DNA of 64,000 bases from Effrenium voratum (GCA_963377175.1 CAUJNA010003013.1:234283-298282); one strand, 5' to 3'. Numbered from the stretch's first letter, positions 1 to 12,317 are shown. Translations and numbers: made by a program. Notes: generated from the sequence alone by a model not told the origin.

Positions 1-510
1 GGACCTGCTTCTGGACGGCCTCGAAAGTGAGTCAACCGCAGTCTTGTCTCCAAGTACCAGTGGATCGTCCACGTAGACCATGATGTAGCAGTCGCGAGTC
101 GCATTGGTGTAGACGTTAGGTTCTCACTTTAGTCTTACAAAGCTGAACTTTTGTAACACTTCAGCCAGGTAGTCCTGCCATGCTTTTTGGTGAACTGCGT
201 AGTCCACACATGGCTTTCTTTAGTCGCCAGACTTTGTCCTGTTGTGGACAAAGTTCTTTAGGTGGCCAAAGGTAGACGTCACGTTGTTTACCGTCGTAGT
301 CTTTTGCGATGGGTGCGTGTAGAAATGCTGTAGATCGTCACTCAGTCGCGCGATCCAGTTGGGTCGTGACATTTGCAGTGCGAGAAGTGTCCGGAGTCTC
401 GTGAACATTGGTGTAGAGGCGTAGACGGAGTCTTCGTCCTCGATCTTCTTCGTGTAGCCTGTTGCGACGATCCGGCTTCGTACCCCTGGTGTTTCTGTCT
501 GTGTACCCAT
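1..510 (-). pseudogene. Reverse transcriptase domain fragment of copia element A
   Basis: The minus-strand frame at 220-510 carries SRIVATGYT, then DSVYASTP and a leucine-rich stretch, the usual opening of a copia reverse transcriptase. At 308-334 a different frame carries STAFLHAP, the block that holds the first catalytic region, so a frameshift lies near 340-350. At 64-75 the codons read YVDD, the metal-binding aspartate pair of copia reverse transcriptases, preceded by YIMV and followed by PLVLGDK. The domain is cut by the window start. The catalytic residues survive, but the frame is broken, so it cannot be translated as one protein. Confidence 0.85.
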
Positions 511-1340
511 CTTGTAGGCATCGCTTCTTTTAGGGTGTTGTCACCGACGGTAGACGCATCTACTTCGTCGTAGACGTCGTGTAGCTTCATTTGGTTTGAC
601 TCGTGTTTCATTCCTTCCAGTAGTTGTGTTTCGTCATAACCTTCGTTGTCGAAGATTATGGGTTGGTCTTCTGAGGTGCCGTCGTTTGTGTAGGGAGTGA
701 TGGATGTTCCGTTGGGAATTGTCACTGCGTTGATTTTCTGTCGTAGTGGTTGTGGTTCTTTGGTTGCTTGCTCCGTTGATCTGATTGTAGTGTCCTTTGA
801 GGTCTTCTGTGCTTTGGTTGGTTGCATTACTTCTTCCGGTGTTAAACGTCTTAGTGTTTGTCGAGGTGGTGCTGGTAGTGGTGGATGTTGTCGTCCGGTT
901 GGTGAAGTAGCCATAGGACTATCCGGTAGTGGTCGTGAACTTGACGTCGATGTAGACGGAAGTCGTGGAGGTGGTGTAGTGCGTTGTTGTTTTGTTGCGG
1001 GTTCCGCAACGATGTCGTCCGTCGCGTTCGTCTGTTGTCCGAAATCTTGCGTGGACCTTCTTTTCTCTGACGGTTGTAGTTGCGTATCCAACAGTGTTGC
1101 GAACGATGGGTTGTAGGTGTTCCGCCGTGGCGCCCATGGTGTGCCAGAAACTTTGTTCAACAGTGCGAGGTCGTATTTGAAGTCCGGTTGTAGTCTCCGT
1201 ACTGTTCGTACCTTTTGTACGCCTGATTGCGTTGCGACGTAGTTTTCTCCGGTTTCGGAAGCTTGTCCAAGCCAGATGCATTGCTGCATCCGTAGGTCTG
1301 CTTTTGGAAGTTTCTTGTGTTGTGGTGGTAGTGTCTCGCC
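511..1340 (-). pseudogene. Integrase C-terminal block and low-complexity linker of copia element A
   Basis: This is one long minus-strand frame (part of 342-1388). It begins with a block reading KFGETLPPQ then LPKADLRMQQCIWLGQ and GVQKVRTVRRL, which is the post-catalytic integrase segment (GETV..., WLG, R-T-I-R-R-L pattern) seen in dinoflagellate copia polyproteins. It continues into a Thr/Pro/Ser/Gln-rich linker of about 180 residues before the reverse transcriptase. The linker has no recognised domain. The frame is joined to the upstream integrase frame by a shift near 1340-1360, where FERRWGRN ends in one frame and KFGETL begins in another. Confidence 0.75.
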
Positions 1341-1800
1341 AAATTTCGCAGATTGCTCGCTCGCAGTTTCTTCCCCAGCGGCGTTCAAATCTTGTGTAGC
1401 CGTCTGAGTGGATGACGTAGCGTTTTACCGTCCATGCTGCATGTCGTACTATCCAAGGTAGTAGACAGTGCCTTGTGGACATCGTCATGCTGTAGTTGCT
1501 TTCAACCTGCGCTTGCCTGTCCAGGAGTGTTCGGTGTAGTCGCTCAACACTTCCTTGACTGTTGCTGCTGTAGGAGGGCGCATGCCTAACAGTCATTGAG
1601 CCGACTTTTGCTGCTGTAGCTTTTGGAGTGCGTTGGGTGTGTCTTCGTTGTCGCTTTGTAGTGAGCCTTGTGTTCTTCCGCACTCAAAGATGCATGCTTG
1701 TAGGTTGTTGACCATGTAGTCCATCATTGATGGTTTGTCCGGCTTGAACGCAAATTGGACACCAGTTTCTGTATGGTAGATGTGTAAGATTGTGTTCTGC
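1341..1800 (-). pseudogene. Integrase core of copia element A with HHCC-like block
   Basis: At 1750-1794 the minus strand reads HNLTHLPYRNWCPIC, an H-x3-H-x6-C-x2-C zinc-binding-like block. At 1644-1652 it reads DNE after QS, the usual context of the second integrase aspartate. At about 1530-1568 it reads NSQGSVERLHRTL, which holds the catalytic glutamate, followed by PWIVRHAAW and a DGYTRFERRWG block. The DNE and SVER blocks are in different frames, with an in-frame TAG between them, so the integrase is inactivated. The first catalytic aspartate is not clearly visible and probably lies in a mutated stretch near 1690-1750. Confidence 0.8.
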
Positions 1801-2480
1801 TATTTGTTGTGGAGTGGGCTGCTGTGGTTGTCGTAGTCCTCTTGCTCTGTGTTCCTCTTGCTCTGTGTGCTTCATGATGCTCGTGTTGTTGTTCCTCACC
1901 GCGGTTCTCCTGGATGTACTCGTAGTCTTTCTTCACGGTGAACCTTGTTGTTCCTTTTCATTGAAATGGTAGTGCTGCGTTGCCCATGACTGTCCAGTCA
2001 TCTTTGCGTTGTGAAACTTCTCCAAAGTTGTTGTGAGTGATTGTAGTTCTGTGAGGTTCAAGTGTGCCGATTGGCGGATGTCCTGGTCCATCTGTTGGAG
2101 TGAAGAGAGTTGTTCTAAGTGTTGCTTATCCAGTGTTCACCTTGTCTTTCGCAGTAGTCTTGGTTGTCCTCCTGTGCTGTGAGTGGTCTGTGGATTGTCT
2201 CCTTTGGTTGTGTGGCGTCAAGATTTGTAGAAGGTGCTGCTTTAGGTCTCCATATCTTTTGTGGTGCTCGTAGTTGGGTCTTTGATCTGGTTGGTGGTGT
2301 GTCCATTAGCCGTTGTGGTTGTGAGCTCTGCCTTGTTGGTGTGGTCTTTGATGTTGCTCTGCGTGTAGGTATTATCTTTCTTCTGAATCTGGTTTCCCCA
2401 GTCCAGTTGTCACCTTCTAGTCTTCGTTGTAGTTCTTGCTCTTGCCCTTGTCTGTTGATGATGGTTAGTCGCCAATCATC
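1801..2480 (-). pseudogene. Upstream region of copia element A (gag/protease region, unrecognised)
   Basis: The minus-strand frames here are Gln/Thr/Arg-rich, with blocks such as TIHRPLTAQEDNQDYCERQGEHW near 2120-2200 that look protein-like and run in the same direction as the integrase. No protease DSG/DTG motif and no zinc knuckle could be found. I infer that it is the N-terminal polyprotein region because of its position. The reading is interrupted by stops and ends at the CT tract near 2480. Confidence 0.45.
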
Positions 2481-2541
2481 TAGTCCTCTGTCCCTCCCTC
2501 TGCTCCCCATCCTCCCCATTCCCCCCAAGCCTCTCAGTCTC

Positions 2542-2543
<2 letters not shown>

Positions 2544-2610
<67 letters not shown>

Positions 2611-2906
2611 CCCCTCTCCCCTCTCCTCTCCTCTCCTCTCCTCTCCTCTCCTCTCCCCCCGCCCCCCTCCCTCCCCTCCCTCTCCCCTCTCCCCTCTCCC
2701 CTCTCCCCTCTCTCCTCTCCCCTCCCCTCTCCCCTCTCCCTCTCCCCTCTCCCCTCGCCCCTCTCCTCTCCCCTCTCCCCCTCCTCCCCTCTCCCCTCTC
2801 CCCTCCCCCCTCTCTCCTCTCCCCCTCTCCCCTCTCCCCTCTCCCCTCTCCCCTCTCCCCTCGCCCCTCTCCTCTCCTCTCCTCTTTTCTCCTCTCCTCT
2901 CAAAGC
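2544..2906. repeat. (CT)n then (CCCCT)n polypyrimidine tract
   Basis: A near-perfect (CT)31 occupies 2545-2606. It is followed by about 300 bases of C/T-only sequence built from CTCTCC and CCCCTCT units. The minus strand is therefore a G-run-rich polypurine strand that could form quadruplex or triplex structures. The long reading frames across it are low-complexity shadows. Confidence 0.95.
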
Positions 2907-3039
2907 CCTGCTGAAACCTTTCGAGGCCAAACTTTGAGCCAAGACTAAACCCATCCTTTTCCAACCCGAACAAACCTCAAACAAAACCTTAGCAACCCCA
3001 AATCAGCCTAAACTTTAGAGCCTCCAGCTCAGTCCGCCA

Positions 3040-3500
3040 ACATTGTCCTCTCTCTCTCTCTCTCTCTCTTGTGATTCTCTCTCTCTCTCTGCATTGCAGC
3101 GTCACGTCCCCCCTGACGATATCCCGGCACTCCCTTTCTACTTGGTTTCCCCTTCATGTCCTTTTCACGTTTCCCGTGATGTCCGGGTCATGTCCCTTCC
3201 ATTCCTTTCAACTCCCCCTTCATGTCCCTGACATTTTCTCGGTATGTCTGTCATTTTCCATGTATGTCGCGCTCTGTCATTTCCCTACATCTCCCGTCGT
3301 GCCGATTGGTTTCATTGCGCTTTGTTTCCCTGTCATTCCCCCTGCGCTTCCCTCGTTTTCATTTGTGTCCCTGTCATGTCCTTTTCAGTTCCCCTTTGTT
3401 TCCCTTTCATTTCCCGTTGCTTTCCTGTCATGTCGACTTCCTATTTCCCCCCCTCATGTCCTTGCACTTCCTTGCATTTCCCCTTTGCTCCCCAGTATTT
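3040..3500. repeat. Pyrimidine-rich degenerate repeat, TTTCATGTCC-type words
   Basis: A short (CT)n run at 3046-3069 and 3077-3092 is followed by about 400 bases of C/T-rich sequence. In this the words CATGTCC and TTTCCC recur every 15-30 bases. No protein frame here is convincing. Confidence 0.7.
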
Positions 3501-3711
3501 CCCGCAAAAACACGGTTTTTCCAGCGTTTTCGCAAAGAGGACGTCCAAAAACACAGAGTTTTCCAGATTTTCGGCAAAGGGAGGCAGGAAGCCAAAGCCA
3601 GCAAAAGAGCCGGCAGGGGGAATCGAGCCTGGGGCACCTGTTTAGTGGAACGTCATCAAATTGCCGCGCGGTACGTGGACCCCCCCCTAAAACATACGTA
3701 TTAGACGTCGG

Positions 3712-4712
<1,001 letters not shown>

Positions 4713-6330
4713 TTAACTGGAAACTGAAAGGTGCCGAATCTCGTTCAATCGCCAACCGGAAGCTGATTGCGTTGAGTCGACTTGCGCAGGCGTCAGCGCA
4801 AGAGGCACCGGGGCGGGTGTCCTTTCTGTGTTTTTCTCAATTCAAACCGACGGGTTCGGCGTGTGTCAGTTTAGTTTAGTCATTTGCTAGTGCGAGGTCA
4901 GCGTGCGTGTCCGGCGAGCCGGCGATGAGGAAGGAGAGGAGGCGCGCTGAACTTGTTGCTTTCACTTATGTGACTAGACCGATGAGTTCTTGCTGTTTCG
5001 GGGGAAGATCGCCGAAGTCAGAAGCTGGGCCTGCTTGTCCAACACTTTGAGGTTAAGTCATGAGTGCGACAAACCAACCCTGGCCACGGGCAGAGCCGAG
5101 CAAGGTTTGCGAGAAACTGTAGGAGGATTTGTCCAGCGCAGTGTTGAGGACAATTTTTTTTTTTGCTTCATGCCTGGGTCGAGTTGACAGTCGACAGGTG
5201 ACTGTCACTGTGCCCAGCGCGGCCGCTTGGACGCAAGGTAAATACCCTAACTGCTCGGTTCTCAAAAAAGGGCACCTGCCTAAACCTTTCTAAAAGGTCC
5301 GATTTGCCCTTCGAGTTGGCGTCATGACGCCCTGCGTTTCTGAAGCTTTGCTCTTCCCAAAGCTTCCGCCTTCACCCCGCCAAAAAGTGATATTTTGGTC
5401 CTGGGACCTTCGTTTCAAGCTATCCTCTCAGAGTGCAGATAGCTCTATCTTAATATCGTTTTCCCTCGTGTTCTTCAGGGGGCGAGGAGCGTCTCGCTAG
5501 GCGTCGATGTACGATGTCCGGGCGGCGCTAGACTCAGCGCAAAGCTGTTCGCAAAGGGCGGTTTTCAAACGTCCAGCGCACACTCAATCGTTTTTCAAAC
5601 GTGGTTTTTCAGCCTGGTTTCTCGATCCGGTCCGTAAGAGTGGGCCGAATCCAGTGAACTTCAAATTGTGGATCTGTTCCCCGATTTAAGAGGCGGCGTT
5701 TGCCTCCCCAATGGAAATGAATTAGGATGCCAGTGGCCGCGCGCAGCAGCGAAAGCACATTTCCATGGTTTTGCAAAGAGTGGCAAATCCGGGCTTGCCA
5801 CGGATCGCTCTATTCCCCATCATGACCAGAAGCGTCCAAGTCCCGAAATACTTGGATACCTAAAAGCTAACTTGTCCCCGGCCTCTTCTACTCAGGATGC
5901 CTCACGAAGCCTCTTCTACTCGGCTGAACGGCTCTGATACTCCGAAACGAAAACGTGAAACCGTTACTACTCTCTGATAAGCCCGTGAAAACTTGTGAAC
6001 TTCCACGCTTTGAGTTAACTGCTCGCCGAATCGATGACCCACTGCTGCGCGAGGAGAAAATTGTTGCCTGGCAAAGATGAGGCGCGAGCGGACCACGATC
6101 AGTGCTAAGATCTCGCAGCCCTCGCGCGCGGTCCGTGGCCGGACTCACATGCATGTGGCTGAGCGCGCTTGTCGCTGGCTTTCAAAGACTCGCCGCCGTC
6201 CACGCTGCAATCTTCCTCCTTCACGGGCGCGCAGTTGCGCAGTTGCCCACTTGCAGGATGTCGTGAATTGCTACGTTTTCCAGCTCAGACTTCACGCGCT
6301 GCCCCGAAAGATTAAGATGTCCGTGCCACA
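4713..6330. other. Unique sequence, no recognised feature
   Basis: Mixed-composition DNA. Short frames occur on both strands, but none shows a recognisable motif or a consistent direction. Poly-T runs lie at 4705-4714 and 5153-5163. Confidence 0.5.
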
Positions 6331-6339
6331 CTCAACCAC

Positions 6340-6830
6340 ACGGATGTTTTAGGCTCGCCAAAAAAGCCGGCCTCTCGGAGACGCAGATGCCGACCACGTC
6401 AAGTCTCTCGTAGGCTTGGCAGTGCGCCTGCAACACGTTGAAGTCAGAGCGTGCCGTGGCAAACCAGAGACGCCCCACGCCGCGCCCAGGTCCAGGGAGA
6501 GGCAGTAGGCGTTCTGATGCCGAATCCTCCGACGCAGTGTGTTCATCGGGCAGCGCCCTGCCGCGATGTGCTCCTGCCAGCTCAAGGGTAGTACGTTGTG
6601 ATGGTGACAACGAAGTTATCGGCCGAATTGTAGAACGGATGTTTTGCGGAAAGCCCAGCTGAATCTTGTGAAGGGAGTCTCTTAGGCAAAGGTTCCTTTG
6701 GTTCCTCTTTGTTGTCGGCGTCTTCTACCTGAAGCTCTTCCGCGGGCTCATCGCACTTTGGGTTTGGAGGTGAGGTTGTTCCAGTTGCAGACATCACCGC
6801 AAAAGGTAATAGCGTGCTACGTGATTTCAA
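6340..6830 (-). pseudogene. Integrase-like fragment of a second copia-type element (E)
   Basis: The minus strand at about 6350-6590 reads LSWQEHIAAGRCPMN and then AYCLSLDLGAAWGVSG. This resembles the start of another dinoflagellate retroelement integrase class: a WQEH...G-H/R-x-P-M block, then an A-Y-x-L-S-L-D block that would hold the first catalytic aspartate. The expected Cys-x2-Cys is absent, so the zinc block is degraded. Upstream, 6582-6830 is an acidic Glu/Pro/Lys-rich frame in a different phase. It lies directly 3' of element B. It may be a separate insertion or a rearranged part of B. The match is from recall only. Confidence 0.4.
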
Positions 6831-7035
6831 AGTTTAACGGTTCTGGAGTGTTCGCGCATTGTGACAACAGCCAGAGGAAGTACAGGGGCTCACAGCTCAT
6901 CTTGGCAAACTTCTTCAAGTGAACTGACCGAGCAGAAATGGCGTGCTTCATATGAAATGTTCTCTGCCGAAAATGTGAAAGCGGCTGAACCGCTGTGTGC
7001 GCTGCAAGCCAACCACTCGACCAGGAAAGACTTTT

Positions 7036-7540
7036 TTGAACCATAGCTTTGACTGGAGGATGCGTAGCATCATTCGGAGGTATGCCGGTCGCGACGGACC
7101 TGATCAACTCATCACCTTTGGCTGAGCCCTTCGTCAGGCAATCTGTTAAGCAAAGCTGAGCGCACATGCGGTAGACCGCGCGTCCGGCCACCTTGCTTCC
7201 TTCTGTTCTGGTTGATGATGCTGTTGCAACCAAAGCAACGCATCAAGCCACGCAACTCCGTCAGTGTTGGGCATTGCGGTTGTAGGGGTCTTCTGGGTCT
7301 CATAATGAACAAGGGATCCTGCAGAGTGCTTACGACGGTCTCTGTCCTCTGCGAGGAAAACTACACGCGCGCGCTGCGAGGATTCATCATCGTTGCTTTG
7401 ATGTGTCAGGGTGTCCGGCTAGTCTGGTCTTGCCCTGAACTCTCTCACGTCACCAATGGTAGGAGCCGCGTCTTGGAGGCACACCCGGAGAATTCACGCC
7501 CGAGATGAAATTGCGTCCTGGACTGAAGCCAATGGGTTTA
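7036..7540 (-). pseudogene. RNase H region of retroelement B
   Basis: Blocks read on the minus strand, in order: HWLQSRTQFH...FSGCASK (7471-7533), AAPTIGDVRE one frame away, PDTLTHQSNDDESSQR (about 7370-7419), VVFLAEDRDR, GSLVHYETQK (7290-7319), LTELRGLMRCFG (about 7230-7270), then LCLTDCLTKGSAKGDELIR and ATHPP (7036-7152). These follow the RNase H and C-terminal order of copia polyproteins point by point. At least three frameshifts separate them. RNase H would degrade the RNA strand of the cDNA hybrid, but this copy cannot be translated intact. Confidence 0.8.
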
Positions 7541-7736
7541 GCCAGGCGTGCTCAAAGCAGTGTGCGTTGAAGTTCATCAATTGCCACGACCCGCAAAAGC
7601 GCAAGTGTTCTCGTCCTCGGATCCAATGTGTGGAGGGTAACCCATTTTTATCTTACGGTTCATCATAGGCTAAGCTTATGCACATTAGCTGCGGCTTGCA
7701 CGGCCAGCCTGTCGAAGCAGCTGGACTATCGGTTTG

Positions 7737-7937
7737 TTAGTCAATCTTCTGGCGGCCGTCGTATTGCCCCGTTTCTCTTCTGATGGTCAGAACCCATCTT
7801 CTGGCTACCCAGTTCCTTACTTGGAGTTTGTTGTCCACAAAAAGCCTGGCTTCGAGAAACTGTTTGTACACGCACGCATCTCTTGCTGAGTGGCGTCCTT
7901 TCGCTTCTGTTAAGGTTTCTTCCCGTTTGGCGTGCAA
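7737..7937 (-). pseudogene. Reverse-transcriptase N-terminal block of retroelement B
   Basis: The frame reads YKQFLEARLF, then VRNWVARRWVLTIRRE and stops. The same segment in element C reads AYQKQFVEARL and VRNWVTSR. This is the region just before the catalytic palm of the copia reverse transcriptase. A small deletion inside the block removes the SWLD...VFDLVD stretch that is present in element C. Confidence 0.7.
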
Positions 7938-7960
7938 CGCGTTCTGTTTACAAGAATTCC

Positions 7961-10915
7961 CGATGGCCAGAATTCAAGCTGGACTTTTACAGCTGGAACG
8001 TGATCTCAAGGTGAGGCTCGTGGTACTCCCCAGCGCAGTTGAGGCTGTCGCGCGCCAATGCAACAGCCCACAGTTCCTGAAGGAGGCGCGCGCTAGCAAG
8101 TCTGCTTGGCTTGATGCAACTAGGTTCCTTGGCTTGATGCTAGCAAGGACCAGGGCCTAGACAGAAAATGTCCTTTCTGCCCCTCCAAAAACCCCAGAAA
8201 TGCTGGGTGTGTTGGGGAGAGACATTGGGACCCTGCCCAGAAAACATTCTCAGAACCCTTTGAGCCCCCCCTGCTACAAACCCTTTCCTGCTGACGCTCC
8301 CTTGCAGCAGGGCCGGCTGGTCAGAAACCAGGCGGGGGCCCACAGGTCGCAAGTTCTGACTCGACTTGCCGCGCAGTTCCGAGCACGAAAGCGTGCGACA
8401 GGCGCACGCAATGTGTGGGTTCTGCAATTGTATAGCGCGGTTCTTCAATTGTTAAGGATTACACTACCTGAAAATCTCACGGGAGCATTACGAGCATTGT
8501 GCCACATGGAATCGTGAACAGTGGAACAGCCGGACTGTTGTGTGAAAGCGGGGCCCGCAAAAAGTCGCGGCTCCGTTTTAGTGGCCCTTCGTTCAAGCTC
8601 AACATCCGAAAGACAACACAAGGAATCTTTCCGAAAACCTGGGCCCCATGCAAGTTCCTTGTTAGCCATCAAGATCCAAAAATCGCATAACAAACTTGAC
8701 TAGTACACCCCATTCCCCCCCTCAAGGTCGACAAGGTTTGGCTCTTTCAGGTAAATCCGGCTGCGTGGACCCCTGTCTTGCCAGTAGGACTGCTGCTTTC
8801 AAAGAAGGACACAATGGGTGTGACCCCCGCAAATCTCTGGGCTGGTGAGCGTCATTCTAGTCCCAACTCGATGCTTGAAAGGCAGCCCTGCTGAGCTGAT
8901 AGGTTGATCCTCCTTTCGTAGATGCGTGATTGAAGTATTTAGTGGTAAAGACGCTAAGGCTTCACTCCACAACCGTCCTTTCACGGTCAACGATTTCCCA
9001 TGGTTTTTGGGGGGTGCAAAGGAGGATCAATAGGAAAGTAAAAGGAAATTGTATTTGTTACTTTCCAGGGCTGCAGAGGGGCCTGATCAATCAAAGGGGT
9101 TGTGTGTTATTCTGCGGGATTTAGCCTTGAAGGGGGTACCATTTATGAGCTTCGTCACGCCTTGTTGTTTACATTCGAGTAACAAATTTGCCGTTTCCGG
9201 CCGGCTTTTTTGATTTCTGGAATGGCATACCTTGAGACTATGAAAGGAGTTGGCATTGGCAAAAGTCTTGGCTATAGCTTCGGTATTTTAAAATGTGTGT
9301 TTTCAGTTTGTTTGTCGAATTTAGGCCGGAGAGGGGTTTCTGGGAGGTGCCCCCAGAACAGGGGGGTTTTCTCATCAAGTTCTAACATTATGTCAGGGTG
9401 TTCAACATGACAGACATGTTGGAGCATTCGCCAGCATGAAATGGTCATTTTATCGTGGGCTCAAAAGCTCACAAGACCGCTTTTCCCACCTCCGCCCTGC
9501 AGCACGCCTCAAGTGCCACGCACGGATGTATTCTGTGTTTTCAGTCACCCGCAGCATCCGAAAAGCGAGTGGCTGTGATAAAAAACAATTGAGGTTTCCA
9601 GAGCATGCGCATTGCTACGGCTTTGTCACGGAACGCTCTCACCCCGTGGCTCCGCCCCTATCCCCACCCGGCTTCTTGCTGCCGCGTCGGGAACATGACT
9701 CCTCTCCCTCCCCCAGCATCGTGGTTGACGCAACCCGATGCCGAATCAGACTAGAAAAGCTTGCGCGGCATTTTTGGACTAAACGCAAGCCTGAAGCTTA
9801 CGCCGATCTCATTCCACGTCCCACCAACGCAGCCCTGTCTACACCATCGTGTTGCTCCCACGCCTGTCCGTCCACACCATCGTAACACTCTGCCAGGGGG
9901 AAATTTGTTGATGAGGCTTCAGCAGCACTTTGATTATTGTTTTCCCAGAAACTATGTTCGTTTGCCTCACACCAGCGTTTTCTTACTGACCCTTAACAAG
10001 TCCTTCCAAGAATTTGTTCGCATCTGTTCAGGTTTTGCTTCAAGCATGTGTCACGCAAAAAAGAGTGCCGGTTTCCCACGCGCACTTCGTGTTGCTGAGG
10101 CACCATTGCCAATGGTCAATCTTCAATTTTATTCTCTTCAGGCGCCGAACAGCCTAGTTTCATTGGTATGGCCACGTCCGTAGACTGCTCACACAGCCAT
10201 GTCCGCTTCAAGAATCGATTCCCTGTTTTGGTTCCCAAACGAGAACCCAAGCGTCCGAGATGCGATGGCCCTGCGACCATCCGGGAATTGCCCCGACCTG
10301 ATCCTTTGGCTAAGGGCGGCGTCTTGGTGGGTTACAAAGACTCCGAGGCCATCCGAGGGCGACGAAGGCTGCAGCCGGGGTGAGCCTCGCAAGACGCCGT
10401 TTCTGTTTTTTCTCATGCGTGCCAGATTGCTGTCGCGGGGGGCCTGTTGTGTTGAAATTCCAGCACAAGTTCGATGTGCTTTTCCATCATCGCTACAGAC
10501 AGAAATGTGCGCAGGCAAACAGAGTTTGAGTGGAAGGAATTGGGGCTCTGTCTTGCTTCGGCGGAGGGCCCCAGTTTCTTGGACACCGCAAGCCCTATTA
10601 GGTGGCCAGATAGTAGATTGTAGATGGCTTGTGTGTTATTAGAGACACTAGCAGACCTGATCTGAAAGCTCTGTGAAACTTACCCGTAGAACCAAAAACA
10701 ACGTTGTGATTTGGGGTGGATGGGGTTGCGACCAAGCAGTATCTTTCTCACCTTTTTTCACCAGGGGACTTGGTGGTTTTGAGTTTTTGAAGTTGTGGTT
10801 GGTCAGGTTCGTAGGTAGGTCCGGCAGTTAATGACTTGGGGCTTGAAGTTCTGGGTGGAGGGGGTTTGTCGCGATTTGTGTCGTGTGTTTGCGCATGGCC
10901 GGTCGGCTCAGTAGA
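7961..10915. other. Unique sequence, no recognised feature
   Basis: About 3 kb of mixed DNA. Frames of 60-150 codons occur on both strands and overlap each other. None has a recognisable motif or a stable direction. No simple repeat longer than about 12 bases was noticed. Confidence 0.5.
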
Positions 10916-10919
10916 TAGA

Positions 10920-12310
10920 TTTTGAAAACCAGGTTTTCAACATTCCGCCGCATGGCAATGTCAACAATTTTGCCCAACTCTGACGCTAACTGTTTTAGAA
11001 TTTCAGGCCAGCTCATAGGCTTGGTGTTATTAGTGAAAGTAGTAAAACCCAAAATTGCAGAGTATCAAGAACCAATGAATGCAATCTTTCGCCGCATCGC
11101 GATTTCAAGAGTGTCTCCCAATTCAGCTGCCAGCCTTGCCAAAGAATCATGTTTTTGATGGGTTTGGCTTATTCTGTGGTTGGCTGTTTGTGCGTTTTGT
11201 CTGGTCATTTTACTGGTCTTCGTGGCCGTTTTGTTCTTGCCAGTTTTCGCGCTGGTTTCTTGAGAGTGCCGCTTGTAGATTTGGAGGCCCGAACTTGTGG
11301 CTGGGCAGTAGTAAAAAACTGTCAAATCAGTGACAAAGTGGAGTGCAAAAAACACACCAACAAGACTCTCGCGCTTTTTTTGACGTTTGCGAAACACAGC
11401 CAGCTTTTGGAGTTTCAGGCAAATTCGTAGGTTTGACATATTTGGAAAAGTTTTTTTTTTTCAGTAGAAGTAATGAAAAACAATTTTGTTAGTTTCCAAT
11501 AACACAGTTCACAATTTCGTCGCACCGCAGTTTCAAGACTTTCGCCCAACTCCGGCGCCAATTGTATTAGATCAGGCTTACGCATGTACGGGTTCTATTA
11601 GTGAAAAAGTAAACTCCCAAGCTGCAGAAATCAAAGGCCAATGAATACAATCTTTCGTCGCCTTACAATTCAAGAGTGTTTCCTAACTCTGGTGCCAACC
11701 TTAGAAGAAACTGGCCCTGCGGCCGTCGTTTTTTCATTAGCTTTCGAGCTGGTTTTACCAGTCCGTGCGGCCAGTTGTCTTCAACTAGCTTTCCGGCTGG
11801 TTTACAGTTCCATGTCGCTGGTTTGTTTGACTACTTTTCGGGTTGGTCTTACCACTCCACGCGGCCGGTTTTCTCCAACCAGCTTTCGGGCTGGTTTTAC
11901 CAGTCCATGTGGCCGGTTTTGACTAGCTTTCGGGCTGGTTTTAGCTTTCGGGCTGGTTTTAGCTTTCGGGCTGGTTTTACCGGTTTTGTGGCTACTAACC
12001 AAAGCAATGAAAGAAAGTTTTGTTGGGTGTGGCAGCTTCGCCTGTCTTAGAATTTCAGGCTTGTTCATAGGTTTGGCACAGTTGAAAGTATGTGTTTTTT
12101 CTTGTAAACATATTTTTTGTTAGGCACACAATCAGGATTGCAACATTCTGCTACGTCGCAATTTCAACAATTTCGCCCAACTGCGACGCAAACTGTTTTA
12201 GAGTTTCAGGCTGTCTCACAGGCATCGCATGATTGAAAAAGAAGTAAATGTAATCGAACACATATTTTGTTACACTTAAAAGAGCAGGATTTCAACATTT
12301 CGCAACATCG
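10920..12310 (+). repeat. Degenerate tandem repeat with TTTCGCCCAACT core
   Basis: A block of about 65-75 bases recurs near 10925, 11080, 11515, 11640, 12135 and 12290. It has the form CATTTCGCCGCATCGCAATTTC, then a 'TTTCGCCCAACTC' core, then 'GACGCCAACTGTTTTAGA' and TTTCAGGC. Spacing varies from about 120 to 500 bases because of the nested repeat at 11735-11990. Copies differ by 15-30 percent by eye. No coding function is apparent. Confidence 0.7.
11735..11990 (+). repeat. Nested minisatellite, AGCTTTCGGGCTGGTTTTA
   Basis: The word AGCTTTCGGGCTGGTTTTA occurs seven or eight times. The early copies are spaced about 53 bases apart with a CCAGTCCATGTGGCCGG spacer. The last three are directly adjacent at a 20-base period (about 11924-11985). 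The pattern looks like a 53-base minisatellite that contracted to its 20-base core at one end. Confidence 0.85.
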
Positions 12311-12317
12311 CGCATTC

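Larger units (their letters stand above)
1..2480 (-). mobile_element. Ty1/copia-like retrotransposon A, degenerate, truncated by window start
   Basis: Reading the minus strand from 2480 down, the order is: an unrecognised N-terminal region, an integrase zinc-like block (1750-1794), integrase catalytic blocks (1530-1652), an integrase C-terminal and Thr/Pro-rich linker, then reverse transcriptase with its catalytic box at 64-75. Integrase before reverse transcriptase is the Ty1/copia order. At least three frame changes and several stops are needed to read it through, so it is a dead copy. RNase H and the 3' end lie outside the window. No terminal repeats could be found. The 5' side is cut at about 2480 by a CT/CCCCT tract. 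Seen: motifs and frames. Known: domain order of copia. Inferred: the host group. Confidence 0.85.
6831..7960 (-). mobile_element. Copia-like retroelement B, internally deleted
   Basis: On the minus strand the reverse-transcriptase N-terminus (7737-7937) is followed almost at once by the late reverse-transcriptase/RNase H region (7036-7540). The catalytic core of the reverse transcriptase, expected to be roughly 250-300 codons with its x-x-D-D box, is missing. Frame changes occur inside each part. The arrangement matches element C at 40.1-43.6 kb, and the residue blocks are close relatives. It is a non-functional fossil. Confidence 0.8.
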
